Shown piece by piece: positions 9,542 through 18,124 of a stretch of DNA of 64,000 nucleotides (position 1 is the stretch's first letter; every line of letters begins with the position of its first letter). The translations under genes were made by a program, and so were the position numbers. This DNA comes from Halarcobacter sp. GTDB lineage: Bacteria > Campylobacterota > Campylobacteria > Campylobacterales > Arcobacteraceae. Location of the stretch: positions 1,364,001-1,428,000 of the forward strand of contig NZ_OY780939.1 of the NCBI RefSeq assembly GCF_963675975.1, read 5' to 3'. The notes beneath the pieces were generated by a model. It worked only from the letters and a program-made list of their open reading frames with translations. It was not told where the DNA came from and did not search any database.

Positions 9542-10473
9542 TGAAAAATAAAATAGATTTTAGCCAGCCACTTATGGTGCTGGCTCCACTTGCAGGATAT
9601 ACAGACTTACCATTCCGTTCTGTTGTTAAAAAATTTGGTGCAGATATTACAATCTCTGAGATGATATCTTCTAATGCTTTAGTTTATAAATCAGAAAAAA
9701 CTAGAAAAATGATTGAAAAAGCACCAAGTGAAGATCCATATATTGTGCAAATAGCAGGAAATAAAACTGAACTAGTTAGAGATGCTGTTGAAATTTTAAA
9801 TGATATTGACGGAATTGATGGAATAGATTTAAATTGTGGGTGTCCTGCTCCAAAAGTATTTAATCATGGTTCTGGTTCAAATCTTTTAGGGGATTTAAAA
9901 AAACTTGAAGAGATTTTATCAACAGTAAAAAAATACAATAAAAAACAATATACAACTGCAAAAGTTAGAATTGGTGTAAATGAAAAAATTCCTGTTGAAA
10001 TAGCAAAAGTTGTTGAAGCTTGTGGTGTTGATTATATTGCAGTTCATGGAAGAACAAGAGCTGGAAAATATAAAGCTCCTGTTGATTATGATGCAATTAA
10101 AATGATGAAAGAAGCTGTATCTATCCCTGTTATTGCTAATGGAGATATTAAAGATTATGACAAAGCTAAAGAGGTATTAAATTATACAAATGCTGATGGC
10201 GTAATGATAGGTCGTGCAGCAATTGGGAAACCATGGATTTTTTATCAGCTTAAACATGGAATTGAAAATATCAGTGAAGAGAAAAAAAGAGAGATTATCT
10301 TAGAACATTTTGATGCAGTGTTAAAATTTCATGGACAACATGGTGCAATTATGTTTAGAAAACTTTTACATTCTTACTCTAAAGGCTACAAAGGTGCAGC
10401 TGAATTTAGAGATATTATAAATCGTGTATCAGAAGCAGATGTTATGCGAGATATGATAGAAAACTTTTTTTAA
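9541..10473 (+). CDS. dusB: tRNA-dihydrouridine synthase
   Basis: FMN-dependent TIM-barrel enzyme that reduces uridine to dihydrouridine in the tRNA D-loop. It has 310 residues. Visible motifs are MVLAPLAGYTDLPFR at the start, LNCGCPAPKV with the catalytic cysteine at about residue 101, HGRTRAGKY and MIGRAAIGKPW. The length and the genomic position next to dksA fit a DusB-type enzyme, although assignment among Dus subfamilies is uncertain. It is coupled to the upstream membrane protein gene by a TAATG overlap. Confidence 0.9.
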   Translation: MKNKIDFSQPLMVLAPLAGYTDLPFRSVVKKFGADITISEMISSNALVYKSEKTRKMIEKAPSEDPYIVQIAGNKTELVRDAVEILNDIDGIDGIDLNCGCPAPKVFNHGSGSNLLGDLKKLEEILSTVKKYNKKQYTTAKVRIGVNEKIPVEIAKVVEACGVDYIAVHGRTRAGKYKAPVDYDAIKMMKEAVSIPVIANGDIKDYDKAKEVLNYTNADGVMIGRAAIGKPWIFYQLKHGIENISEEKKREIILEHFDAVLKFHGQHGAIMFRKLLHSYSKGYKGAAEFRDIINRVSEADVMRDMIENFF

Positions 10474-10517
10474 AAACTTTTTAGATAAAATATTAAACTT
10501 TTTGCAAAGGATAATAT

Positions 10518-11324
10518 TTGTCGGACTACTATTACGAATTAATAATTAAACCTTCAGGAAATTACGAAGTCTTTCTTGATCTTTTAAACTCATTAGTTAA
10601 TGATGCTATTGAGGAGAGTGATGATTCAATCATCGCTAGAAGTGAAGAAGACTTAAGTGATATCGAATATGGAATAAACGAATTTTCCAAAGCTGTTGGT
10701 ATTGAGTGTGAAACAATATTATCGAAAAAGAAAAATATTGATTGGATAAAACAATATCAAGATTCAGTAAAAGCTGTAGAAGTTGGAAAATTTTATGTTA
10801 GACCCTCTTGGGAATCAGTAAAAGAGGATAAAATAAATATCATTATTGATCCTGCCTTATCGTTTGGTTCAGGTCATCACGAAACTACTTCAAGTTGTTT
10901 AGAAGCTATAAGCGAGTTTGTTGAAAAAGATGATGAAGTGCTAGATGTTGGTACTGGAAGTGGTATCTTAGCTATTGGTGCATCAAAACTTGGTGCAGTT
11001 GTTGATATTTGTGATACAGATGAAGTTTGTATAAAAGATACAAAAACAAATTATAATTTAAATAATGCTATATTTAACAACTCTTGGATAGGAAGTGTAA
11101 ATAAAGCTGAAAAAAAATATGATTTAGTGATAGCAAATATTGTAGCTGACGTTTTGGTATTTATTGCGTCAGATTTAAAGAAATGCTTAAAAGAAGATGG
11201 TATTTTAATAATATCAGGGATATTGGATAAACATATTGATAAGGTTTTAAGAAAATTTCAAGATGTGAAACAGTTAAAAGTAATTCATAAAAATGAATGG
11301 GTAACTGTAGTATTTAAAAAATAA
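10518..11324 (+). CDS. prmA: Ribosomal protein L11 methyltransferase
   Basis: SAM-dependent trimethylation of lysines on ribosomal protein L11. The 268-residue protein contains DPALSFGSGHHETT, the SAM-binding motif VLDVGTGSGILAIGA near residues 141-155, and NIVADVL. It starts with TTG at 10518, preceded by AAAGGAT seven bases upstream; no better ATG fits the conserved N-terminus. It is followed by ftsH after 16 bp. In Campylobacter prmA likewise precedes ftsH, so the pair is a conserved neighbourhood. Confidence 0.93.
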   Translation: MSDYYYELIIKPSGNYEVFLDLLNSLVNDAIEESDDSIIARSEEDLSDIEYGINEFSKAVGIECETILSKKKNIDWIKQYQDSVKAVEVGKFYVRPSWESVKEDKINIIIDPALSFGSGHHETTSSCLEAISEFVEKDDEVLDVGTGSGILAIGASKLGAVVDICDTDEVCIKDTKTNYNLNNAIFNNSWIGSVNKAEKKYDLVIANIVADVLVFIASDLKKCLKEDGILIISGILDKHIDKVLRKFQDVKQLKVIHKNEWVTVVFKK

Positions 11325-11340
11325 AGGGAGTAAGATTTAT

Positions 11341-13434
11341 ATGAGTGATAAAAACAATAAAAATGGTGGAGATAATAACAACAACTTTTTTAACAACAAT
11401 CCACTTTTAGTTTTTGTAATTTTTTCAATAGTTACAATTTTTGTTTTTAAGGCTGTATTTCCAGAAGGAAACGGCCAATCAATAATGGGACAAAATTCAA
11501 GTATGTCTAGTTTTGGTCAAACAAAAAACAAAACAGTACCATATTCTGATTTGAAAAAATTAATTAATAATGGTGGAATAGAGTATGTTGGTATAGGTAA
11601 TACTCAAATAAAAGCAGTAGGTAAGCCTTCAGGTGGACAAGTTACTACCTATACAGCTAGAAGAGTAGTACCAGATGATACTTTAATTCCAAGCTTAGAA
11701 GAAAAGGGTATTGCATATGGTGGAATCAATGAAGAGAATCTAATTGCAGATATTCTTTTTGGTTGGGTTTTACCAATTTTTATTTTCTTTGCAATTTGGA
11801 TGTTCCTAGCTAGAAGAATGTCAAAATCTATGGGTGGAGGTTCAGGAGGAATTCTTGGAATCGGAAGCTCTAAAAAAATGATTAATTCTGAAAAACCAAA
11901 TGTTACTTTTGATGATATGGCAGGAAATCATGAAGCAAAAGAGGAAGTTCAAGAAGTTGTTGATTTCCTTTCAGCTCCAGAAAGATATATTAAACTTGGT
12001 GCACAAATTCCAAAAGGTGTATTATTAGTAGGACCTCCGGGTACAGGTAAAACTTTACTTGCAAAAGCAGTTGCAGGAGAGGCTGACGTACAGTTCTTAT
12101 CAGTTTCAGGTTCAGCTTTTATTGAGATGTTTGTTGGGGTTGGGGCTAGTAGAGTTAGAGACCTTTTTGAACAAGCAAAAAAAGTAGCACCTGCAATTAT
12201 CTTTATTGATGAGATTGATGCTATTGGTAAAAGTAGAGCTTCAGGTGGTCCAATGGGTGGAAATGATGAAAGAGAACAAACTCTAAACCAACTTTTAGCT
12301 GAAATGGATGGGTTCTCAACTGAATCAGCACCTGTTATTGTACTTGCTGCTACAAATAGACCAGAAGTTTTAGACCCAGCGCTATTAAGACCAGGAAGAT
12401 TTGATAGACAAGTTCTTGTTGATAAACCTGATTTTGAAGGTAGAAAAGAGATTTTAAATGTACATATTAAAAATGTTAAATTAGGAAAAGATGTAGATTT
12501 AGAAGAGGTTGCTAGAATGACAGCTGGACTTGCAGGTGCAGATTTAGCGAATATTGTAAATGAAGCTGCATTATTAGCAGGTAGGGCTTCAAAAGAAGAA
12601 GTAAATTATGAAGATTTCAAAGAAGCTGTTGAGAGACAAATTGCAGGACTTGAAAAGAAATCAAGAAGAATCTCTCCAAAAGAGAGAAAAATTGTTGCTT
12701 ACCATGAATCTGGACATGCAGTAATTGCGGAGATTACAAAAGGTGCTAAAAAAGTAAATAAAGTATCTATTGTACCAAGAGGACTTGCAGCACTTGGTTA
12801 TACTTTAAATACACCAGAAGAAAACAAATACTTAATGCAAAAACATGAGCTTATAGCTGAAGTTGATGTTTTATTAGGTGGACGTGCTGCTGAGCAAGTA
12901 TTTATTGGCGAAATTTCAACAGGTGCTGGAAATGACCTTGAAAGAGCAACTGATATTATAAAATCTATGGCAACTATATATGGTATGAGTGATATTGCAG
13001 GTCTAATGGTTTTAGAAAAAAGACAAAACCAATTCTTAGGTGGACAAACTCAAAAAGACTTCTCTGATGAGATGGCAAAAAATCTTGATGAATATGTTAA
13101 AAATGTTTTAAATGAAAGATATGAAGCTGTATTAAAAGCATTAGAAGATAACAAAGATGCAATAGAAGAGATGACAAAAGAGCTTCTTGATGTTGAAGTT
13201 ATTACAGGTCAAAGAGTAAGAGATATCATTAAAGATCATGGTGGAGAAGTATTTGAAGAAGAGGATTTACATACAGAAGCATTAAATGAAGAGGAAAACT
13301 CTGAAGATGTAACTGAAGAATCTGAAACTGAAACAACTGAAGAGTCTTCAACTGAAGTTAATGAAGAAAACTCAACAAAAGATGAAGAGATTTCATCAAA
13401 TGAAGATGAGATAAAAGAAGACAAAAAAGACTAA
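11341..13434 (+). CDS. ftsH: ATP-dependent zinc metalloprotease FtsH
   Basis: Membrane-anchored AAA+ protease for quality control of membrane and short-lived cytosolic proteins. It has 697 residues: an Asn-rich N-terminus, membrane segments near 22-39 and 136-158 flanking a periplasmic domain, Walker A GPPGTGKT (about 231-238), Walker B IFIDEIDAIG, the second region of homology (ATNRPEVLDPALLRPGRFD) and the zinc site HESGH (about 455-459). The last 65 or so residues form an unusually long Glu/Ser/Thr-rich acidic tail (e.g. TEESETETTEESSTEVNEEN), probably disordered. The next gene starts 2 bases after the stop. Confidence 0.96.
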   Translation: MSDKNNKNGGDNNNNFFNNNPLLVFVIFSIVTIFVFKAVFPEGNGQSIMGQNSSMSSFGQTKNKTVPYSDLKKLINNGGIEYVGIGNTQIKAVGKPSGGQVTTYTARRVVPDDTLIPSLEEKGIAYGGINEENLIADILFGWVLPIFIFFAIWMFLARRMSKSMGGGSGGILGIGSSKKMINSEKPNVTFDDMAGNHEAKEEVQEVVDFLSAPERYIKLGAQIPKGVLLVGPPGTGKTLLAKAVAGEADVQFLSVSGSAFIEMFVGVGASRVRDLFEQAKKVAPAIIFIDEIDAIGKSRASGGPMGGNDEREQTLNQLLAEMDGFSTESAPVIVLAATNRPEVLDPALLRPGRFDRQVLVDKPDFEGRKEILNVHIKNVKLGKDVDLEEVARMTAGLAGADLANIVNEAALLAGRASKEEVNYEDFKEAVERQIAGLEKKSRRISPKERKIVAYHESGHAVIAEITKGAKKVNKVSIVPRGLAALGYTLNTPEENKYLMQKHELIAEVDVLLGGRAAEQVFIGEISTGAGNDLERATDIIKSMATIYGMSDIAGLMVLEKRQNQFLGGQTQKDFSDEMAKNLDEYVKNVLNERYEAVLKALEDNKDAIEEMTKELLDVEVITGQRVRDIIKDHGGEVFEEEDLHTEALNEEENSEDVTEESETETTEESSTEVNEENSTKDEEISSNEDEIKEDKKD

Positions 13435-13436
13435 TC

Positions 13437-14039
13437 ATGTATGATAGTTTTGTTGCAAAAGAGGGTAAAGGAAAGATTCAAATACTATTTTTATTATTAG
13501 TATTTTTCTATATAATAGATTGTGAATTTTTATCATTTATATCTTTTGTAGCACTACTATTTACAATATATATCTACAGGTTTAAGTTTGTAGATATAAC
13601 TACTTTGAAAATTGATGAGATATATTCTCCTATAGATGGTGAAATCGTATCTATTGATACTAATGGGTTCAAAAAAAGTATAACTATTGATGTTTCTATT
13701 TTAGATACTCATATTTTAAGAAGCTTAGATACATCAAAAGTACAATTTATTTCTAAAAAAGGAACAAATCTACCTTTAGGTTCATACAAAGCAAAAAAAC
13801 TTAATGAAACTCTTGAAATCAAATATGAAAATATGAAGATGAAATTAATCTCGTCTTTATTTAATCCCACTTTAGATTTTCACAAAAAAGAAACTTATAA
13901 AAAAGGTGAAAAAATAACTATATTTATCCATGGGCAAATAATTATTGATTTTGAATCAAACCTTGAAATTAATGTTTCAGTACATGATAAAGTAATATCT
14001 GGGAAAACTGTTATTGCTAAAAAATTAAAAAACTCTTGA
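13437..14039 (+). CDS. Phosphatidylserine decarboxylase-related protein
   Basis: A 200-residue protein with hydrophobic segments near residues 14-46, then a domain resembling phosphatidylserine decarboxylase and its relatives (IYSPIDGEIVSID, VSILDTHI, and a C-terminal VHDKVISGKTVIAKKL). I cannot see the classical LGST self-cleavage site; the nearest motif is PLGSYKAKK. Catalytic decarboxylation is therefore doubtful. In Campylobacter a similar gene lies between ftsH and pssA, and no pssA follows here. The TGA stop lies inside the -35 box of the next promoter. Confidence 0.65.
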   Translation: MYDSFVAKEGKGKIQILFLLLVFFYIIDCEFLSFISFVALLFTIYIYRFKFVDITTLKIDEIYSPIDGEIVSIDTNGFKKSITIDVSILDTHILRSLDTSKVQFISKKGTNLPLGSYKAKKLNETLEIKYENMKMKLISSLFNPTLDFHKKETYKKGEKITIFIHGQIIIDFESNLEINVSVHDKVISGKTVIAKKLKNS

Positions 14040-14064
14040 CAAACAATATTTAAATATATATAAT
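14036..14064 (+). promoter_or_regulatory. Consensus sigma-70 promoter for the leu leader and leuA
   Basis: TTGACA at 14036-14041 and TATAAT at 14059-14064 are separated by exactly 17 bases: a full match to the sigma-70 consensus. The -35 box overlaps the stop codon of the preceding gene. Transcription would start near 14071, about 20 bases before the leader peptide ATG. Campylobacterota promoters usually lack a clear -35 box, so this match stands out. Confidence 0.8.
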
Positions 14065-14091
14065 ACACCACTAATTTAATAGGAGAGTCTA

Positions 14092-14169
14092 ATGAAAATA
14101 TTTGATTTTTTCAACAACCATTTCATAAAAAGTGTTAACACTCTTCTGCTTCTTACAAAATCACTCTAA
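14092..14169 (+). CDS. leuL: Leucine-rich leader peptide upstream of leuA
   Basis: A 25-codon frame with a strong ribosome-binding site (AGGAGAG, 14081-14087) encodes a peptide whose second half reads VNTLLLLTKSL. The leucine codons are CTT CTG CTT CTT and finally CTC, the CTN class that seems uncommon beside TTA in these genes. Four adjacent leucines in a short peptide 77 bases before leuA are the hallmark of an attenuator leader, in which ribosome stalling at low leucyl-tRNA changes the mRNA fold. A perfect 12-bp palindrome (AGTGTTAACACT, 14131-14142) lies directly before the leucine run. The name leuL is by function and position. Confidence 0.75.
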   Translation: MKIFDFFNNHFIKSVNTLLLLTKSL

Positions 14170-14242
14170 TATTTAAACAATAAATAACAAAAATCACAAC
14201 TTAAGAATATAGGTTTACTTTTTTTACAATAAAAAAAAGGTA
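14150..14242 (+). promoter_or_regulatory. Candidate attenuator region between leader and leuA
   Basis: TTCTTA inside the Leu codons (14150-14155) is complementary to TAAGAA (14202-14207). A second, AT-only stem pairs 14216-14225 with 14233-14242 and includes the leuA Shine-Dalgarno (GG at 14239-14240). The two could be steps of a leucine-responsive switch, either transcriptional or by hiding the ribosome-binding site. The stems are weak, there is no classical GC-rich terminator, and the model is inference. Confidence 0.4.
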
Positions 14243-14246
14243 TAAT

Positions 14247-15824
14247 ATGTCACTTTACAAGGGTAATAAAATGGATAATAATAAAATATACGTATTTGAT
14301 ACAACATTAAGAGATGGAGAACAATCTCCTGGCTGTTCAATGAACACAGAAGAGAAGATTAAAGTTGCTTTACAATTAGAAAAATTGGGTGTAGATGTCA
14401 TAGAAGCAGGTTTTGCGGCTGCAAGTCCAGGAGACTTTGATGCAGTTAGCAGAATTGCAGAAGTTGTTAAAAAATCAAGTATCTGTTCTTTGAGTAGAGC
14501 AGTTGAAAATGATATTAAACAAGCTGGTTTAGCGGTACAAAATGCTCCTTTACATAGAATTCATACCTTTATTGCTACTTCACCAATTCATATGAAATAT
14601 AAATTAAAAATGAGTGAAGATGAAGTTATCAAAAGAGCAATTCATGCTGTAGAATATGCAAAAACATTTGTTGATGATGTTGAGTTTTCTTTAGAAGATG
14701 CAGGAAGATCTGAAATCTCATTTATGAAAGAGGTTATGGATGCTGTAATTGGTGCAGGTGCATCAACAATTAACTTACCAGATACAGTTGGTTACAGATT
14801 ACCAACAGAATTAGGTGCAATGGTTAAAGAGTTATCTGAATTTGCAGGAGATAGAGCTAGAATCTCTGTACACAATCACAATGACTTAGGATTAGCAACA
14901 GCTAATACTTTAGCAGCAGTTATGAATGGTGCAAGACAAATTGAGGTTACAATAAATGGTTTAGGTGAAAGAGCAGGAAACTCAGCTTTAGAAGAAGCAG
15001 TTATGGCTATAAAAACAAGAAAAGATGCATTTGGTGGATTATACACAGATATTAATACACCTGAGATCTACCCCACTTCAAGATTAGTTGCAACTATTAC
15101 AGGTGTTGAACCACAACAAAACAAAGCAATTGTTGGTAAAAATGCTTTTGCTCACGAAAGTGGAATTCACCAAGATGGTGTTTTAAAACATCAAGAAACA
15201 TATGAGATTATGAAACCTGAAGATGTAGGTGTATTTAAAGATTCTACATTAATTTTAGGAAAACACAGTGGTAGAGCTGCATTTAGAGATAAAATTAACC
15301 AATTAGGTTTTGATAAAGTTTCAGAAGAAGAATTAAACGCAGTATTTGAAAAATTTAAAGTTTTAGCAGATAAGAAAAAAGATGTTACAGATGATGATGT
15401 AAGAATGTTAATCACAGATGAAGCATTAAACTCTGACAAAACTTATGAGTTAGTTGGATTACAAATCTCAGATTGTTCAAATGGTATGCCAATGGCAGCT
15501 GTAACTATTAAGTACAAAGATCAAATTATGCAAGATGCAAATATTGGTGATGGTACAATGGATGCAATCTTTAAAACAATAGATAGATTAACAGGTTATG
15601 ATGGTCAATTAAAAGATTATAAAGTTTTATCAGTAACAGAAGGTAAAGATGCCTTAGCAAAAGTTACAACAAGAGTTTCTTTTGATGATAAATCACCAGA
15701 GTTTGTTGGTCATGGTTTAAGTATTGATACTATGTTAGCAACAGCAAGAGCTTATGTTGGTGCAGTTAATTCTTATCTTTCTCAAAAAGAGAGATTAGCA
15801 AAAAAGACTGAGCATCAAGTATAA
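14247..15824 (+). CDS. leuA: 2-isopropylmalate synthase
   Basis: Condenses acetyl-CoA with 2-oxoisovalerate, the first committed step of leucine biosynthesis. The 525-residue protein has the HMGL-like barrel with [11 protein letters not shown] near the N-terminus, [11 protein letters not shown] as metal and substrate site, NGLGERAGN, and a C-terminal LeuA allosteric domain where leucine feedback acts. Two starts are possible: ATG 14247 after AAAAAAAAGG, or ATG 14271 after AAGGG (517 residues). The downstream one begins close to the conserved region. Regulation by the leader peptide upstream is likely. No other leu gene is in the window. Confidence 0.95.
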   Translation: MSLYKGNKMDNNKIYVFDTTLRDGEQSPGCSMNTEEKIKVALQLEKLGVDVIEAGFAAASPGDFDAVSRIAEVVKKSSICSLSRAVENDIKQAGLAVQNAPLHRIHTFIATSPIHMKYKLKMSEDEVIKRAIHAVEYAKTFVDDVEFSLEDAGRSEISFMKEVMDAVIGAGASTINLPDTVGYRLPTELGAMVKELSEFAGDRARISVHNHNDLGLATANTLAAVMNGARQIEVTINGLGERAGNSALEEAVMAIKTRKDAFGGLYTDINTPEIYPTSRLVATITGVEPQQNKAIVGKNAFAHESGIHQDGVLKHQETYEIMKPEDVGVFKDSTLILGKHSGRAAFRDKINQLGFDKVSEEELNAVFEKFKVLADKKKDVTDDDVRMLITDEALNSDKTYELVGLQISDCSNGMPMAAVTIKYKDQIMQDANIGDGTMDAIFKTIDRLTGYDGQLKDYKVLSVTEGKDALAKVTTRVSFDDKSPEFVGHGLSIDTMLATARAYVGAVNSYLSQKERLAKKTEHQV

Positions 15825-15828
15825 AGTA

Positions 15829-15846
15829 CAAGGGATTCTTCCCTTG
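15829..15846 (+). promoter_or_regulatory. Short hairpin just upstream of the K+ channel gene
   Basis: CAAGGGA pairs perfectly with TCCCTTG around a TTCT loop, ending 11 bases before the channel ATG. It begins five bases after the leuA stop but lacks a T-run, so it is not a classical terminator. It occupies the position where the ribosome-binding site should be, which suggests a translational role or a weak terminator. Confidence 0.45.
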
Positions 15847-15856
15847 GCATAAATAT

Positions 15857-17413
15857 ATGAAAAATATTATAGTAAATGGCTTTTATAAATTAGACTCTTC
15901 ACTTAAGTATACTTCTTTTAAAGAATTTACAAGAAATATACTTGAAAACAATCACTACAAATATAAAAAATATTTCGATTTCTGTATGATTTTTTTGGTT
16001 TTAAGTACCATTGGAATTTTAATCTATGAAGTAAATCATACAAAAGTTGAAGTGTTAAATACTTATGAATATTTTGCAATAGTTATATTTCTTTTTGAAT
16101 GGATAGGAAGACTCTGGGTTTATAGTGATGTAAGAAAAAGAGTAATTTTAGATTATGAAGAATCACTTTTTTTAGCAAAAGATTATAAGTTGTCGAAATC
16201 TTTAAAAAAGGCTTTTAAAGAGAAACTTGAATTTATCTTTTCACCTATGTCAATTATAGATTTATTGGCAATCCTGCCAGCATATAGACCTCTTAGAGTT
16301 TTAAGAATATTTTTACTATTTAGATTATTTAAAATTATCAGATACACAAGTTCTTTAAAAGAGTTTTTAAATATTTTTGTTGAAAGAAAATTTGAATTAT
16401 ATACTTTAGCAATCCTAAGTGGTATTGTTATATTTTTTGGTTCAACAATTATGTTTGTATATGAGGGACCAGAAGGTGTAAATGACAAAGTAAATCATTT
16501 TTTTGATGCAGTTTATTGGTCACTAATTACAATCTCAACGGTTGGTTATGGAGATATTGTTCCTATTACTCCTGAAGGAAAATTTGTAACTTTAATACTT
16601 GTTATAAATGGTTTTTTAGTTATTGCTTTTAGTACCTCAATTGTTACAACTGCTTTAGCCCAAAGAATGGAAACTATAAAAAAGAATAGAGTTAAAAATG
16701 AAGTTAACAAGTTAGAAGAGTTTGTAATTATTTGTGGTTACGATATTATGGCAAAAAATCTAGTAAGGGAACTTACAAAACATAAGAAAAAAGTTTTAAT
16801 AATAGATGATGATGAAAATAGTATAAATTTAGCTCAAAATGACAATCTATTAGCAATCTTAGATGATCCTACAAATATGGATTTTCTAAAAAAAGTGGGT
16901 GTAGGTGAGGGTGCTTCTACTATTATTACTTTAAGTGAAGATGATGCTACCAATCTTTCAATAGTTTTAGGAGCTAGAGCATTAGATAGCAATATAAAAA
17001 TTATAACCCTAGTAAATGACCCCGAAGTAGAAAATAAATTAAAACTTGCAGGAGCAGATTTTACAATAAATTCAAATGAGATAAGTGCTTATGTTGCGGG
17101 GGAATATATAGGACAGCCTGTTGCTTTTGAAGCAGTAGATGGTATTTTATTAAATGATGAAATCTCTGCAGAAGTTGATGAGATAGAAATTGTAGAAGAG
17201 ATGAATATTTTAAACAAAGATATAAATTTGATAAACTTTGAAAACTATAATTTAACTCTAATTGGTATAATAAATAATTCAAATAAATATGAATTTATAT
17301 TTAATCCTGTAAATATAAACTACACATTAAAACAAAAAGATATATTAATTGTAATTGGCTTTAAAGAATCACTAAAAGAGTTAAGAAGTGATTTATTAAC
17401 AAAAGATTTTTAA
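15857..17413 (+). CDS. Voltage-gated-type potassium channel with RCK domain
   Basis: A 518-residue inner-membrane ion channel. It has a six-helix ion-transport unit within about residues 35-275, including an S4-like arginine-rich helix (RPLRVLRIFLLFRLFKIIR) and the selectivity filter TVGYGD near 226-231. A cytoplasmic TrkA-N-like RCK domain follows from about residue 290 (EFVIICGYDIMAKNLV), then a TrkA-C-like domain at 430-510. The Rossmann glycine motif is degenerate (GYDIMA), so nucleotide binding is uncertain. K+ selectivity is inferred from TVGYGD. A second RCK protein is encoded nine bases downstream, suggesting a mixed gating ring. Confidence 0.88.
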   Translation: MKNIIVNGFYKLDSSLKYTSFKEFTRNILENNHYKYKKYFDFCMIFLVLSTIGILIYEVNHTKVEVLNTYEYFAIVIFLFEWIGRLWVYSDVRKRVILDYEESLFLAKDYKLSKSLKKAFKEKLEFIFSPMSIIDLLAILPAYRPLRVLRIFLLFRLFKIIRYTSSLKEFLNIFVERKFELYTLAILSGIVIFFGSTIMFVYEGPEGVNDKVNHFFDAVYWSLITISTVGYGDIVPITPEGKFVTLILVINGFLVIAFSTSIVTTALAQRMETIKKNRVKNEVNKLEEFVIICGYDIMAKNLVRELTKHKKKVLIIDDDENSINLAQNDNLLAILDDPTNMDFLKKVGVGEGASTIITLSEDDATNLSIVLGARALDSNIKIITLVNDPEVENKLKLAGADFTINSNEISAYVAGEYIGQPVAFEAVDGILLNDEISAEVDEIEIVEEMNILNKDINLINFENYNLTLIGIINNSNKYEFIFNPVNINYTLKQKDILIVIGFKESLKELRSDLLTKDF

Positions 17414-17422
17414 AAGAGAAAA

Positions 17423-18124
17423 ATGAAAAAAAGTGTTGTAATCTACGGATATTCCATATTAGGCTCTAAAATAGCAAAAGTGCTAGATGAAAAGGGTTAT
17501 AAAGTCATTGTAATAAGTTTTGTAGATGAACAAGTTATAAAAGCAAAAAAAGATGGATATGAAGTTATAAATTCAACACTTCTAAATGATGATGAACTAT
17601 TAGAAATAGGAATAGGAAAAGATGTTGATTCTTTATTTTGTGTAAGTAACAGTAATAAAAATAATCTATTTGTTACCTTGTCCGCTAGAAATTTAGATAA
17701 AAATTTAAAAATTATTTCAACTTCAAAAACAAAAGCAGAAGCAAAAAAATTACTTATAGCAGGAGCAACAAAAGTTTTAAATCCAAATGAACTTACTGCA
17801 CAAAGAATATATAGATATATGACTAAGCCTCTTATGTTAAAAGTTTTAGATGAGATATTATTTAGTAAATCAGATTTAAATATTTCAGAAATTTATATAA
17901 ATAAAGAATCTATGTTAAATGGAAAATTTTTAAAAGATATAACTATTCATAAAAAATACAATATTTTACTTATTGGGATTATGGATAAAGAGTTGGGAGA
18001 ACAATTTATCTTTAATACAAAAGGGATAAATCATAAAATTGACGAAGGAGATATATTGGTTGTGGTTGGGCAAAATGCCGAGTTAGTTGAGTTTAGAGAG
18101 TATATAGGAGGAGTTGGCGCATGA
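17423..18124 (+). CDS. TrkA/RCK-type potassium channel regulatory protein
   Basis: A soluble 233-residue protein with an N-terminal TrkA-N-like Rossmann fold (VVIYGYSILGSKIAKVL, acidic residues after beta-2) and a C-terminal TrkA-C-like domain (about 140-225, ending EGDILVVVGQN). It resembles the cytoplasmic half of the adjacent channel and probably assembles with it, giving two RCK units per subunit as in MthK- or BK-type rings; that is inference. Its stop overlaps the next gene's ATG by four bases. It could instead serve a Trk/Ktr transporter elsewhere, but none is in the window. Confidence 0.8.
   Translation: MKKSVVIYGYSILGSKIAKVLDEKGYKVIVISFVDEQVIKAKKDGYEVINSTLLNDDELLEIGIGKDVDSLFCVSNSNKNNLFVTLSARNLDKNLKIISTSKTKAEAKKLLIAGATKVLNPNELTAQRIYRYMTKPLMLKVLDEILFSKSDLNISEIYINKESMLNGKFLKDITIHKKYNILLIGIMDKELGEQFIFNTKGINHKIDEGDILVVVGQNAELVEFREYIGGVGA

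Noticed and set aside
15857-18124. KtrAB or TrkAH transporter instead of a channel
   Set aside because: The single TVGYGD filter and six-helix layout with S4-like arginines fit a channel; Trk/Ktr proteins have four degenerate filter repeats.
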